A stretch of 64,000 nt of DNA from Larix kaempferi (lineage: Eukaryota > Streptophyta > Pinopsida > Pinales > Pinaceae). The stretch covers positions 8,743,001 through 8,807,000 of the forward strand of contig BSBM01000461.1 of assembly GCA_027924585.1 (NCBI GenBank). The letters run 5' to 3'. Below are positions 36,430-48,973 of the stretch, in pieces. The notes beneath the pieces were generated by a model. That model saw only the letters and a program-made list of their open reading frames with translations, was not told the origin of the DNA and did not search any database. The position numbers and the translations under genes are program-made. Each line of letters starts with the position of its first letter. Position 1 is the first letter of the stretch.

Positions 36430-38800
36430 AAAAAAAGGAATTAGACATGATTACTTAGAACAAGATCACACCATAAAGCTATAACTTCAAACGATACCCA
36501 TAGGGGTTTGTTTCTATCATAGAGACTTCATAAAATATTTGTTGACTGAATCAATCCGCATGAACCTCAATTTAGTTCTAAATCATATCTATATAAATAA
36601 TTCATCCACTGCATTCATCACACTAATGAAAAAGAACCAAACATTTCACACAAGATGCAATCCCATAACTCACAAAGTTTTGATACGTACATGATTTCGG
36701 TCCAACATACGTTATTAACACAATGTACATTGTTCATATTTAATGAATGTGAAGATGCAATAAGGATATTAATCCATCCTCCTGCACACGCATTACTCAT
36801 AAAAGAGCACACAGTCTATAACGTTTTTCCTGGGTTTCAATCCCACACTTTACATTATCATAAAAATACATAGAGCTCTCATCAACGGATTGTACAGAGT
36901 TATAATACAAAAAAATCAAAAATTGATTATTAGAACTAGTTATAGGATCTTCGATCTGCACAACTCATGTTATATTAATATAGTACATAAATCCTATACG
37001 GATTTACCTCAACCCATCGCAATCAGATTCAACCTACTGGCATATGTAAAACAGAGTGTATAAAATAAAACAAAGCACATGATATATCCATATTTGTGAT
37101 ATGTATACATATGTGACATAATGCAATATTTTCCCAACTTAATGAATCAAAACAAAGTATATAGGTACATATAACAGTCGTATTATACTTCAAACAGACA
37201 CAAACACACATATATATATAACAGAGTGATGTAATCCAAGTTATGCCAACATAGCTTGTATATGTAATAAAAAATAAACTACCATAATATATGCCATTCA
37301 CAACTCATTGGTTCATAAGAAAAATTACACTTACTTGAAATAATTTGATTGAAAACATGGAGAATCAGTTCCTCCCAACGATATAAGAGAGTAGCACAAC
37401 TGCCATCTCAAATCCACCGCCTATTTGGATCACCACCAGGCACACTAGAACTAACAAGCAAATATTCCACGCAACACTCTCTCTCGGAGTCTGTAACAAG
37501 GTTAGTGATAGACTTACAAAAAAGAGAAACACTCAACACATGCAGTCATAGAAAAATTTCTTTGTGCACAACACAACATCCTGTGCTTTTTTAGTGCACC
37601 AATTTATAGTTTTTTCCCAGGTCTTGTGCCATCCCAATCAAATCTCATTCAATCCTTCAATCCCTATGGTTTAGTATCTTGTTTGGTAGTTGAGCTTTTA
37701 GATTGGATTTGATTGGTAAAATATCTCTTTCTTTACACTTGTTCTATGTCTCAAGGTGGTGTCCCCTCATTTAACTGAGTTCTCCAAGTCTCTTTCTTTT
37801 TATTAATAATAAAAATAATAATTGTTGTGCAAAGTATCACTCACATCCTATGTGAGTATTTTTGAGTTTTTAAATAATTCTTACAAATAATAAATTGTTT
37901 CAACATATTTCTCAAAACTTTTAAATCAAAATAAATAAGAATGTCTTGGGGTATCACATAATCCACAAGGGTGAAGCTTCCCAAGCCTACTACTCGACCA
38001 CAACTTATACAACAATCTAGTGCAAAAATACCCTACACATTTGTCCCAATCCAATAGTACTCATCCCCCATTATCCTACAAAGCACAAGGATTGGGATCC
38101 CATTCGTTGTACCTCAATCCCTCAAGCTATCCCCATTCCCTTCTAGTTCTCCAACACAAGCTAGTTGAGGAGTCTTTGTGATGGGGATCCAAGGACCTCA
38201 ATTGCAGGATAGGTTTCTCTCACATTGGAACCACTCCCATTAGCACTAGTTTTCCACATTAATTAACATGAACAATTATGAAAGTTCTAGTTTTCATCTC
38301 TTCAGTTCCATCATGAAGGCCCCTTCCCCAAAAGGATAGTCATTGATTAATGATAGAAGTACTGACGAAATAACCTTAATTTCCCACTTTTTATATGCAT
38401 ACTCAAAACTACCCATGTGGCACTCATGAGGAGCCTAGTTTCCCATCTTATCCAAGCTTATGATAATATAATCAATAAATGTTAATTAAGCCCCTCTCAT
38501 AAACATGCATGTATGGAAATTAGGATAAACTCACTATCTAAGGTTTTTAAGTAGGGATACTGACTTTAGTTAGTAAGTCGCTAGGATCATTCCCCCCTTG
38601 GAACCTCTTTCACTTCCCCCTCGTGTGGAATCATAGTCCCTCCATATCTTATTCATCATTTTCCATCTACTTTTTTCAAGGATTTTATATTAAATATCAA
38701 AAGTATTCATTTACAACAACTTTGGTCATCCTAGAATGTTTATATATAACCTCTAGACATTCCATCATTACATTTTTGAGTAAAACATGAGGTGTTACAA
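36430..38800. other. Unassigned sequence, possible LTR fragment at its right end
   Basis: No gene is recognisable. On the minus strand TGTAACACCTCATG starting at 38799 looks like an LTR opening directly next to the decayed copia pol. The other end may lie near 37940 (GGGGTATCACATAATCC on the plus strand), but no partner LTR is visible. Confidence 0.3.
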
Positions 38801-38815
38801 TAGTATTTTACCTTA

Positions 38816-40343
38816 CTAAATTCTACACTTCTTACGAAATTTATTGGACTCATTTGTACATAGCTCTCCAACATTATATGTCATCAACACCTTTATTTTA
38901 TTCTCTTCTTGTTTTTCTACAAGATATTTAAACTCTTTAAATTTACTAAAAACTTCATACTTATTACGGAAGAAATAAACCCATGTGTTTCTAGAGAAAT
39001 CGTAAATGAATGAAACATAATATATAGATTTTCCTAGTAATGAAATAGGAAGAGGTCCGAACACATCATTGTTATTATTTACAAGAATAGTTTTTCTCTT
39101 GTAGCACCATATGCAAATCTTAACCAATTTTTTTTCCATATATGCAATGTTCACATAAATCAAAATCTAATGAGAAATCTAACATATCATTTTCCATACC
39201 TTTACCATTTAATGCTCAAAGGCCCTTCTCTCCAATATTTCCCAATCTCCAATGCCATATCATTCTCTTGTCTACAAGGAAAATAAGGATCCAATCTTCT
39301 TCAATGTTATCCTCAAGAACAACAAAACTATACACCTATCCTTAAAAGTGCTTCCGTAGGAAGTTCTAATCTAAACTCCCTACATGTCATCAACATCATT
39401 TCTCTTGGAACCATCTTGCATGTTTCATTTTCAAATAAAGTATGCACACATGTATCATCCATCTTGCTTATAGATATCAATTTTTTGGCTAGATCTAGAA
39501 TGTGTAAAACCCCAGGATGAGTTTTAATCCTTCCACCTTTGAGAAGTATCTTGACCCTTCCAATTCCTATCATTTTGGTTGTCAATCAATATCCTAGAAA
39601 AAAATTACCTCCGTTGTATTTTTTATATTCAAAAGACAACTCCTTGTGCGGAGTCATATGGAATGAAGTGCCTGAGTCAATCAACCATACATCATGATTT
39701 GTATGTGTACTTGTAGGTTCCAAGTAAACATCATGTCCTTCTTGTGTAGAGGGTTATGTTTTCCGTAGAAGGAGCATCATCATATCCCTTACTTTTATCA
39801 ATACTCTTAGATTTGCAATTTTTCTTATAGTTCCCACCTTTACCACATTTTCGTCATTTATTTTCAACTTTTCCTAGAGATTTAGATCTATTCTAAACTT
39901 AGATATACCCCCAGAACACTTATTTTTCCTCTTTTCAAAATTATATCTCACAGATAAAAAATAATTGGCCACACCCTCCATGGGTTTTTGTCCCATTTTC
40001 CCTAGCAAAAAGGATTCAACTACATCCTCAAACTTAAAGGGTTGACTGGCAGTAACAATTCTACAAGTAGATTATCCCAAGTGTTTGGAAAAGAACATAG
40101 CAACACAATACACTTATATTTTTCCTCCATCTTAATATCAACAAAGACTAGTTGACTTACCAAAGTATTAAAGGTTTTTAGATGATCAACCATCCTAAGA
40201 TGAAACAACTTATTTAAAAGAAATATTATATTCACCAATGAATTTAATTGATACAAATACCCCAGCTTATCCCATATCTTCCTTGCATTGTATTCTCTAG
40301 ATATGTTCAACAACAATAAATCTGAGAGGCATAGTTGAATCAT
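38816..40343 (-). pseudogene. Ty1/copia gag, protease and integrase, decayed
   Basis: Reading along the minus strand: gag UBN2-like segment 40343-40020 (ARKIWDKLGYLY, LFHLRMVDHLKTFNTLV); a worn zinc knuckle near 39850 (KCGKGGNYKKNC, His to Asn); protease near 39660-39710 (LIDSGTSFHMTPHKE, active-site Asp kept); pre-integrase region 39585-39328 (VKILLKGG, LDLAKKLISISKM); and integrase 39163-38816 (VFGPLPISLLGKSIYYVSFI, FSRNTWVYFF, VFSKFKEFK). Frames are broken between and within these. RT and RNase H are missing on the left, where unrelated sequence begins. Confidence 0.85.
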
Positions 40344-40684
40344 TCTTATTCTTTTTCTCTCTAGATTTAACCAGTCTTTTTATAACATACTAGTGGGAGT
40401 TGTACCTAGATCCATAACATTCCAGCAATCTTTGTCCACAAGAACATCTTCTATATTCATATTCCATTTAATTCAAGTCTCTAGCATTAAAATGATTGAT
40501 TTATATTCTTAAGCTATTTGTCATTTTCCTTGCACAAGATTTATTGTGCAAAGCTCCAACTCTAACACAAGCTTATCCCAAACCCAGGATATCCTTCTAA
40601 TCTAGGTAGATAATAATTTCCACCAACTTATTCCACCAAGATAAATAGTCCTCTATCTTCTTGGAAATTTTCTACATCTTTTCA

Positions 40685-43074
40685 TGTCATGTCCCCAAAT
40701 TTTTCATTGGGTCACAATGGCCTAAGCCCCTTGGCCATACTCATGATAGTTTGTCAAATTGATGCATATTGAAATAATTTCCAAGAATGATGTCCAAGTT
40801 AGTAATAATGTAAAATTAGATCCAAATGGACAAGGTGGGTCACATTAAGAGAAATTCCCAATTCAAAGTTTGTAATATACCCATCCAAATGAACTATCAT
40901 GGAGGAAAATTACTAGTTCCCTAGGTTGGGGGTGGAAGCATTAAAAGTTGGAATAAGGGAGTTACAAGACCCAAAATGACCTTATACTTACAAATTCACA
41001 TTAAATGGGTCAAAAAAAAATAATAAAAGTAAAATAAGGTGGCATTGGATCATGAGGGCACATAAGAGGTTGTGGGATCCTCATGTGGCAAGCTTCCCCA
41101 CTACACTTGGCATTATTCTCTCACCAATTCGAGTTCAAGATGAAGGGTAAAATACTTGGGGGATTTGAAGAGGTATTATTCATGGACTGAATCATGTAAG
41201 GTCGAATTGGAGTGGAAGAAAAACACCCATGGAAGAGGAAGATGCATCTTAGAAGAATGGTGACACTTGGAGCTAGATTCCCTAACTCCTATGACAACAA
41301 TGATGAAGATTCTATGAAAATTATGACAAATTCCAGACCTGATCGCTGCCATATGACATATATGACATGTCAAGCCTAAAAATAGCCTCCAAGATGGCAC
41401 ACAAGGGATTTATGGAATCCAAGATGATTTCCCGTTCGAATTGAGGGATGATGGAAACTAGGAATTGTTGGACAAGTGGCATACATTGGAATCTCTTCCG
41501 AACTTCAGTTTGCATGAGGATTTTGGAAGCAATTCGAACCATGGAGGACTTGAGAATTTTATAAAATACAATAGCAAATAAGGAAATGGGATTTTGATCA
41601 TTTATCATTTTGCAAATTGGAGAGCATAGATTGTCCATGCTAGTGGAGTGTTTAATCTACTTTCCGTAGTACCAATTTCGAGGCTGCAAGATTCCCATCC
41701 TAAGTGGACAATCTTCACTAACACCTCGGTGTTTTGGTGTAACGGTTTGTATCATTTGGTATCAGAGCCTCCACCTAGGTTCAAGTCACAGAGAAGGAGG
41801 CAATATCGGCATTGCAGTGTTCGCCCGAGGCTCGTACGACGCAAAGGGGACACCACCATACGGGCGCACATCCAGCCCAAAGTCTGGACTGCGGAGCGTG
41901 GTGGGATGTTAAGATCCTAGTGGACAACCTTCACTAACACCTCGGGGTTTTGGTGTAACGGTTTGTATCAATTGAAGAGGCCATTCATACCTTTCATTTG
42001 GAGTTACCATGGATTCATTTGTTTCATGTTGAAGCTACAAGTCTTCTGATGGTCTTCTCTTCTTCAACTTGCTCCCACATCTCTTCCAATTTTCTCTCTA
42101 TATTCTTGCTCTTGGAGGAAGGGAGCACATGGAGAGATATTGATCTCTTTGGGAGAGTCCAAGGGGACCCATTTATTTGTAATATGATTTAAACACTCTG
42201 TATTTTATGCTCAGATATACCTCATATCTAAAATCCAAGTGAAACCGTGTAATAATGCCAAACTATGTATGAATGGTGCCATATTTCCATATATCTTGTG
42301 GAGAGAGCTTGAAGTTTTTTGATATCTACTCGTATCAGTAAATATATGTGGTTTTATTTTTATTTAGAGAGCCATTAATATACTGAATAATTTTCACGCA
42401 CCTTATGAAATTCCTTGTAACATTTCTCTCAAATTTCATAGCAAGTTATAGCGGTTTTCTCTCATTTCCCCCTATGTTAAGACATGTTTACAAATATCTG
42501 ATTTATGGGAGTTTCAACCACCTTTAGGAACTGATTAATGATGCATTTGGGTTCCCATTGAAGTAATATAACTAATCCATGACTCTGTTCTGAAATTTTG
42601 GAGGTTCGTACTGCATTTGGGAAGCCTTTAGTGACCTCTACCCTTGGGGATTTGAACATCAAATTTACTAGCAAATTTACCTATTTTCTCCTGAACTTAA
42701 ATGAATGTTGCAGAAGTCTTTTTATAGTGTATAAAAAAATATTAGGATCATTTTTATGTCCTAATACCTTTCAATCATTCTCATACCCAATTTGAAATCC
42801 TTAGGATTCTTTTGGAGCCATCTACCGTTGGGAGTTTCAACATTGATTTTCCTAGTAATTTTTCCTTTCATTCTTTGATTGTAAATGCAAGTTGATGAAG
42901 TATTTAGAAAGTTTCCAAGCGTATAATATCTGAATTAGTGTGTCATAATACACCTCAATCCACTCTGTACATAATCCGAAACCATTTTGGATCATTTGGG
43001 ACAGTTTGGAGTTTCACTAGTCCAAGATTCAAAAATTGGCCAAATTGGGTAAAATTCCAAATTGGGGATATTAA
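40685..43074 (+). repeat. 5' LTR of element A
   Basis: It starts TGTCATGTCCCCAAATTTTTC and ends a few bases before a PBS at 43078. The 3' LTR copy starts the same way at 46007. The end near 43074 lacks a clean CA, so the boundary is approximate. It carries a TRIM at 41685-41970. Confidence 0.75.
41685..41970 (+). mobile_element. TRIM/SMART-type miniature LTR retrotransposon
   Basis: Two terminal repeats of 70 bp (41685-41754) and 64 bp (41907-41970) share GTGGACAA(T/C)CTTCACTAACA, CCTCGG and GGTGTAACGGTTTGTATCA. The first is followed after two bases by the initiator-Met PBS TGGTATCAGAGCC (41757). The second is preceded by the purine tract GCGGAGCGTGGTGGGA. The 152-bp interior codes for nothing. 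The opening TGTTAAGATCC is characteristic of plant TRIMs. No target duplication is evident (GAGGC versus ATTGA). Confidence 0.85.
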
Positions 43075-43077
43075 AGT

Positions 43078-43092
43078 GGTATCAGAGCATGG
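43078..43092 (+). other. Primer-binding site of element A
   Basis: TGGTATCAGAGCATG matches the initiator tRNA-Met 3' end and follows the 5' LTR. Confidence 0.85.
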
Positions 43093-43141
43093 TCCTTGCA
43101 CCTATTTATTAATATCATACATCGAAGAATAATTTGAATCC

Positions 43142-43701
43142 ATGTCTTATTCATATTTAGATTATGAGCAATATGAGGAGGATTATTCTTTCTATGCCTC
43201 AAAGGAAAATGATTTCTATGAGCAGTATGATGATGACTACGATGAGAAATATGAGGAAGATAATGTCCAGGAGGTACCTTCTACAAGTATATCCAATCAT
43301 ATCACATTTGGAAGAATAAATGATAGTTATTCGTATAGCCATGTGTATGGAGAAGATATATGTTCCACAATCAAAGATCAGTTTTTGGGGGAGCATGAAA
43401 GGATTAAAAATCAACCTATTTGTGAGAAGAGCAGTGAAATATCTGAAGCTTCATGGAACGCATGTGTTTCCTATTTGAAGATAATTTTTGGGCCTTCTTC
43501 AAAAATGGCTCCAAAGATATTGATCCTAAGGAAACCAAGGGGCAATATGCATCAACTTGCTTTAAGGAGAGAAATGAGGAGACCCATGAGCCACCTAGTT
43601 CTGAAATAGGCGAGGTAGAAGAAGGAGTACATGAAGAGGATCGAAATTCACTCCCAAGTGACTATAAAAAATATGAAGAAAAATCACGTGAGCATGAATA
43701 A
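43142..43701 (+). pseudogene. Acidic gag-like ORF of element A
   Basis: It starts 65 bp after the PBS, the usual gag position. It is Tyr/Asp/Glu-rich at the start (DYEQYEEDYSFY, YDDDYDEKYEEDN), followed by a frameshift near 43500 into a second acidic frame ending at 43701. There is no capsid motif, zinc knuckle or pol, so gag identity rests on position. It may have been a carried coding sequence in a non-autonomous element. Confidence 0.5.
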
Positions 43702-44159
43702 GGCTCTATTGAAATATTGAATATCATTTCGAGACACATTCTACATTGGACATGAATCAAAGAGCATCTACTGATTTATGCTTGAACAATGAAGGAGTAC
43801 CTACTGATGGGTGCTCACACCTCTATGTTGGTGATAGAGAGATCAATTTTGAAAGTGTTGCTACAAGACAAACTTCCATTAAGCATGAAAATGAATACCT
43901 TGTATTAGTTGAATAAGAACTCAGATCAACTTCCCCATCACCACTTGAGCTTCATGAAGTTGGTCCAAACAACAAGGAAGAAGATGGGGAAGTTCATTTG
44001 CAAGAGACTCATTTTCTTGAAGGGTCCTTGAATATGGATGAAAAGAAGATTCAGGAGGCCTTGAAAAATTTCCATGACACACATACATTGGTTTCTAAAT
44101 TTTGTTGGTGTGTGGAGGAGAAATATTCCCTTGAAGACATGGAGAAAATCTAGAAGGCA

Positions 44160-45049
44160 ATGCTGGACACCAAAGGTAATTTTTTAAATGTGCTTTCTAA
44201 TAGAGATTATTTAATTGATCTTGTTGGTTTGTATCATGGAATAACCTTGAACGATGCAAAAGAGAATGACAAGCTCTCAAATGAGTTGGATTCCACCCAA
44301 AAAACACTCCAAAAATCTATGGTGCATATTGAGCAACTTCAAGAGAAGTTGCAAATGTCCTTTACACCCTCCTACATATCAGACAATCATTCAATGGATG
44401 AAATAATTTATTTTAGAAAGGAGGAACCTCATGTAATGGTGTAACATGAGGTACATGTTGATATGTAGGTTCTTGAATATGTTATGTACTCAAACAAGAA
44501 GGAAGACAAGCACTTGTCTTTGTTCAGAGGGGTTATGACCTACCTCGTGGAGAGAGTTGCAAAGCCTTGAAGGAGGAACATGATCTCACAATATTTGTAC
44601 CATAAAATTATGGAGAAGACAAATTAAATATTTCGATGGGTAAGAGATGCAAAGAGTTAAGGTTGGTTCATAATTATTCACCCCCTACTTCATTTTCAGC
44701 CACATCAATTGGAGATGAAAATTGGGTGAAGGGTGTTTTTCTAAGGCTGCCACATGAGGAGTATGAAACTCCTATATCTCCTTTTGATGATGACATGACT
44801 ATAGAACCTTATTGTTTACATTTGAAGCGGAATCCTTTTTTACCTTATGATGATACATATCTTCATGGATGCACTTATGATGTTCACTTGAGTCACTTGA
44901 AGACTCATGATTTTCCTTGCTCCTTTCTTAGTTCAATTGATGTTGGAGGAACGTCATCAACTACTTGGGTGAAGAGATATATAATTGGAGAAATTTTTTA
45001 TTGGAAGAAACATCCTTTGTTATTTCTTGATGATACACATATCCATTGA
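44160..45049 (+). pseudogene. Remnant ORFs in element A interior
   Basis: Frames 44160-44444 (coiled-coil-like LSNELDSTQKTLQKSM, HIEQLQEKLQM) and 44636-45049 (repeated DDTYLHGCTYDVHLSHLKTH and DDTHIH phrases) continue the same strand with stops between. The interior to 46006 repeats HxxxLKTHxF-like phrases at nucleotide level near 44895 and 45075. There is no similarity to pol; function unknown. Confidence 0.4.
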
Positions 45050-46300
45050 TGCATAAAGGGTACTTATGTGAGCCCCTTGAAGTCTCATTGCTTTCTTTGC
45101 TCCCTAATTGGTTCAGATTTGAGTGGAGGTTCTTCATTCACTTCTCAGATGAAAGAGCACATGGATGATTATTTTTATGTATCTTTTCATCCTTTTGTAG
45201 AAGCATTATAGGGCATGGGATCCTCACCTATGTCATTGGATCATATTTGAATGGTCACTTGATGCTTGTATGCACTTGGAAAATGGTGGTCTACTTACTT
45301 GGAGGTACAAGCACTTTCATGGTTCTTTGATGAGGCACCTCCTTGATGTACATTTTTATTATGTCATTATGTACTTTGATGATATATCCTTTGTACTTAT
45401 GATGTTTGGAAGAATGCATACAAGGAAATGGGATCGAGGAATTCTGTTTCCTGATGGTATGGTTTGGAGGGGACTCCTAATTGTTGGAGTTTAATACAAG
45501 CAATGGGACCTTGGGATAATTTTTAGTGTCATTGGTTTCAATTTTTTTCGGGAAACAAGTAGTATGGGATATTGAGTCCCTACTTAATAAGGTGAATTTA
45601 ATTAGAGTAGTGCAACAACAAGCATGGTGTTTCCTCTCTAAAAATTTCATGGAATCTTGAAGACTCAAAGTTGGGCAACTCAGTGGCAACTTCAAAGAAG
45701 TATAAGTGTGCTATCAAAAAGGGTTTCCAAAATATGAAAGAGGTAAAGAGTAATTGCGCAAACTTTGTTTTTATGGATTTAATTAATATTTTGGTGTTTA
45801 TAGGTGATGTTATAGGGGATATCAAATTGAAAAAGAAAACCCACATCTCCTTGCTTTTGGAAACACACAATAGTAGTGCATGAGTGCCACTACTCAAAGT
45901 TCTAGAAGAGAAGTTTTGGGAAGCAAAGTTTTGGGAATAAAGTAGGTTCTTCAACATCCATGTGTTGAAATTGCTTGAGGACATGCAATATTTGGAGGGG
46001 AGGATTTGTCATGTCCCAAAATTTCTCATTGGGTCACAATGGCCTAAGCCCTGTTGTAGGTACAACAAATCCAATGCTTCATTCTGATCATGGGAGCCCC
46101 ATTTCGTAAATATAAAGGTATTTAGGTAAGTTTTAAATTTTGGTTTGATATGGCATCATACCCTTTGCTTGGTCTATTTAGTTATCATTATTTTATCCTT
46201 TGAAAATTTCTAAGTTTCTGGTTGTTTTCTTGATTTGCAGAAAACCTTGGATTCTTTGCCAAAAATCATTTTCTTACGGCAAATCCCGAAATTGCGCAAT

Positions 46301-46518
46301 CCCACAATTGTGGATTGTGGGAATCATTTGTTTTTCATTTAGAAATTCATCAACCTGAAACCCACAACCTGACATTGCAGGTTGTGGGAAGACCGTGTAA
46401 GTATTTTAGAAATTTTGATTCCGCAACCTGAAACTTGAAATTCTGGATTTCGGATTGTGGAAACTCGTTACGCCAATAAATTGCATTGTGTGTTTCCAAA
46501 ACCCGCAAATTGCGGGTT
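46301..46518. repeat. Cluster of related hairpins near the 5' end of element B
   Basis: Three strong hairpins: CCCACAAT/ATTGTGGG (46301-46321), CCCACAACCTG/CAGGTTGTGGG (46361-46388) and AACCCGCAA/TTGCGGGTT (46500-46518). Weaker relatives with CCGCAACC and GGGTTGTGG continue to about 46720. Confidence 0.8.
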
Positions 46519-47014
46519 GTGGAAAAAATTATTTAATTTTTAATATTTGTTTTCGTTTTCGAAACCCGAAACCCGAATTTTGGGTTGTGGATTTCGGAAA
46601 CACGTTTGTTCATTTTGCGAAATTTGTAAAACCCGCAACTTGGAAGTTCAGATTTCGGATTTCAGGAATTTTGAATAAAGTTTGATTTTCAAACCTATGA
46701 ACCCAATCCCGCATCCCGCAGGGGTTAATCTTAGACGTTCATTTCTTCTAAATCTACGGTCCAGATTTGATCCAACTGAAAAACCATAAATGCACGATTT
46801 TTGCTATTTTCCATTATCATTTTTACTGTCGGAAATTTATGCTCCTACGTGGATTTTAATGATGATTTCTTACCAAGGTCACCTTCACAAATTTTTAGTC
46901 ATTTACAAGTGGGTTTGCTGTCATTTTTGCATTTGCAATTTACGGTTTTTTTGTCTACAGTTTAGTTTTGATTTTGTTTTATTTATTTATTAGAATTTCC
47001 CAAGCTTTGCCAAA

Positions 47015-48077
47015 ATGTCTCGGAATACTTGGTCTAAAACACTTCACAGGGATTTATTGACCAAAGATCCCAATTTTGGCATCTTCATAAACACCAGTGA
47101 AAGGGTCACTGAAACCTATCAAATGGACTGGGCCAAAATATATGCTATCTTTGACAATGATGACCTTTCGGACATCAAAGAAGATCGACTTGCGTATGAG
47201 AAAATTAGGGCTTCAAAAATCCATGCCATTATTGCTCGCCCTGCAGTCCTACCTTATACAAACCCTGTTAAATGAATTGTGGAAAACGCTAACCCTAAGG
47301 ACCAGTCGTTTAATAATAATGCCAGGTCACAATTGGCATCCTTCTGCCCTGAATTGTTTATCAGATCTTTTCCTCTCAAGCCGGCTGTACAAATCCTTAG
47401 CCCTGATTTCATTCAATCCTCCAAGACTAGATACAATTTTCAAGAAATGATGAAATCATGGATGGTTAAATCTAGTAGTTTTGTGCCAAAGGATGATAAC
47501 CTTTATTCGATTGCTTAGTTCAAGGAACCTTAATCCTTATTGGCAGCCATGCTCTGTAGGCTGTTTGGCCTCCCCAATTGCTCAATGTTTAAAGCTGAAT
47601 GGGCTCCTATAGCTCACCATGTCTTGACAACAGGAGAATCTTTCCCTTGGGCATCTATCTTGTCTTCAAAACTTAAAACAACAATTCAAGATTATCAGAA
47701 GGCGCCTGCCTTAAGAAAGCCACATTTTTACCTATCAGCCTTCATTCTTGATGTCTTTTGCTCTAAATTTCAATATCCTAACTTGGGGTAGAATTGGACC
47801 ACTGAAGCTCCATCGGTTCATATATATCATTCGGCACTGTGGGAAAGCAATTATGTGCCCCTACTCTATGACATTTGTGACCATTTCATGGGCACTATTT
47901 ATTTCAAAATATTCAAACAGGAAGCTCTTGCCTTTTCAGCTGATGCCAGAACTTTCATCAACACGATTGGTGATTGGTATGTTTATGATTCCTTTCCATA
48001 CATAGAGTCTGGGGAAGTGACATTGTTCACCTTCTGCCAAGAATAGTGCCTTACAGGTTTGTCATTCAAGACGTTTC
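47015..48077 (+). pseudogene. LTR-borne ORF of element B, part 1
   Basis: It begins MSRNTWSKTLHRDLLT. One frame runs through 47015-48005 with stops at 47273, 47516, 47531 and 47789; each can be explained by one C-to-T or G-to-A change in a Gln or Trp codon. A single-base frameshift near 48003 leads into the phase that continues after element C. The protein is rich in aromatic residues (FPWASILSSKLKTTI, IGDWYVYDSF), without signal peptide or zinc motifs. I do not recognise the family; it is not gag, pol or env as I know them. A relation to plant mobile domain-type proteins is possible but unproven. Confidence 0.55.
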
Positions 48078-48818
48078 TGTTAGGATATTCCTATACTCCA
48101 TCCTAGTCCCACTAGTGTTTTGATCATTTACATTTTCAGTCATGCATGCACTTTTAGGGTTTGCATGCATTCTAGGGTTTGCATGCATTTTGCATGCATC
48201 CCAGTCATCAGTCCAATACCTAGCCCTCAGTTAGCCATCCCCCAGGAGCTTCTCACTATTTAGTTTTATCCCTCCAGTTGCTTAATGCGCCCTTCTTCCT
48301 TGATTTTAGGGAGAAACTCGCCCTTCTTCACCTACCAGTCCAGTTGTCTTCAGTTTACACTCAGTTACACTCAATTACACTCAGTTATACTGAGTTACAC
48401 TTAGTTACACTCAGTTACACCTACCAGAGTTAGTTTGACTGATGGTTGACAGTTACTTGAGCATTGATGACTCCACTGATGATGATGGAGACTTCCAGTT
48501 GTGCTCCAATGATCATGAGGACACCTAGTTGTACTCCGATGACACTCTATTGATCTTATGATCACTCTGAGAGGCTAATTCGAATTGCCACCTTAGGAAT
48601 TCGAATCCTTTCTACCATTGTACTATTTATTTGTCCATATTGTGATTAATTAACTAGTGTGTGTGAAGTATTATTGCTTCTATCTGAGTTCTACTGTACC
48701 ATATTATTTTGTTGCTCATTATACTGTATTGTTCACTCTTCTTCTATTTTCCTGCTTAATCATAATTAATCTTGTGAGGTATACATCATCTCTTAGATCT
48801 GCTGTGATGATTTTCACA
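48078..48818 (+). repeat. 5' LTR of element C
   Basis: 741 bp from TGTTAGGATATTCC to TTTTCACA. It includes a run of about seven 10-11-bp units (ACTCAGTTAC type) at 48355-48421. Confidence 0.95.
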
Positions 48819-48973
48819 TGGTATCAGAGCATGTTGAGAGTATTATTTATCTCCATTCTTGAGAGTTTTTTGCAGGTTATTACCAAGATTTCGAGTGCAG
48901 CAGTTTCTGCATTTTTGCAGCAGTAGCAGTTGCAGTTATTCTATATTGGTTTTGCAGGTCTTCTACAGCTTCA

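Larger units (their letters stand above)
40685..46051 (+). mobile_element. Non-autonomous LTR element A, 3' LTR interrupted
   Basis: Long LTRs (about 2.4 kb) surround a 2.9-kb interior without pol. The 3' LTR begins at 46007 after the purine-rich TTGGAGGGGAGGATT and matches the 5' LTR for 45 bp through GGCCTAAGCCC, where element B starts. The rest of the 3' LTR should lie beyond the window, past B. Confidence 0.8.

Noticed and set aside
37029-37301. 90-codon minus-strand frame, Cys/Tyr-rich with a VCVCV run
   Set aside because: The run comes from a CA/TA microsatellite; no domain or promoter context supports a gene.
41648-41920. 90-codon plus-strand frame rich in Arg
   Set aside because: It spans the TRIM, including its LTR and primer site, so it is non-coding.
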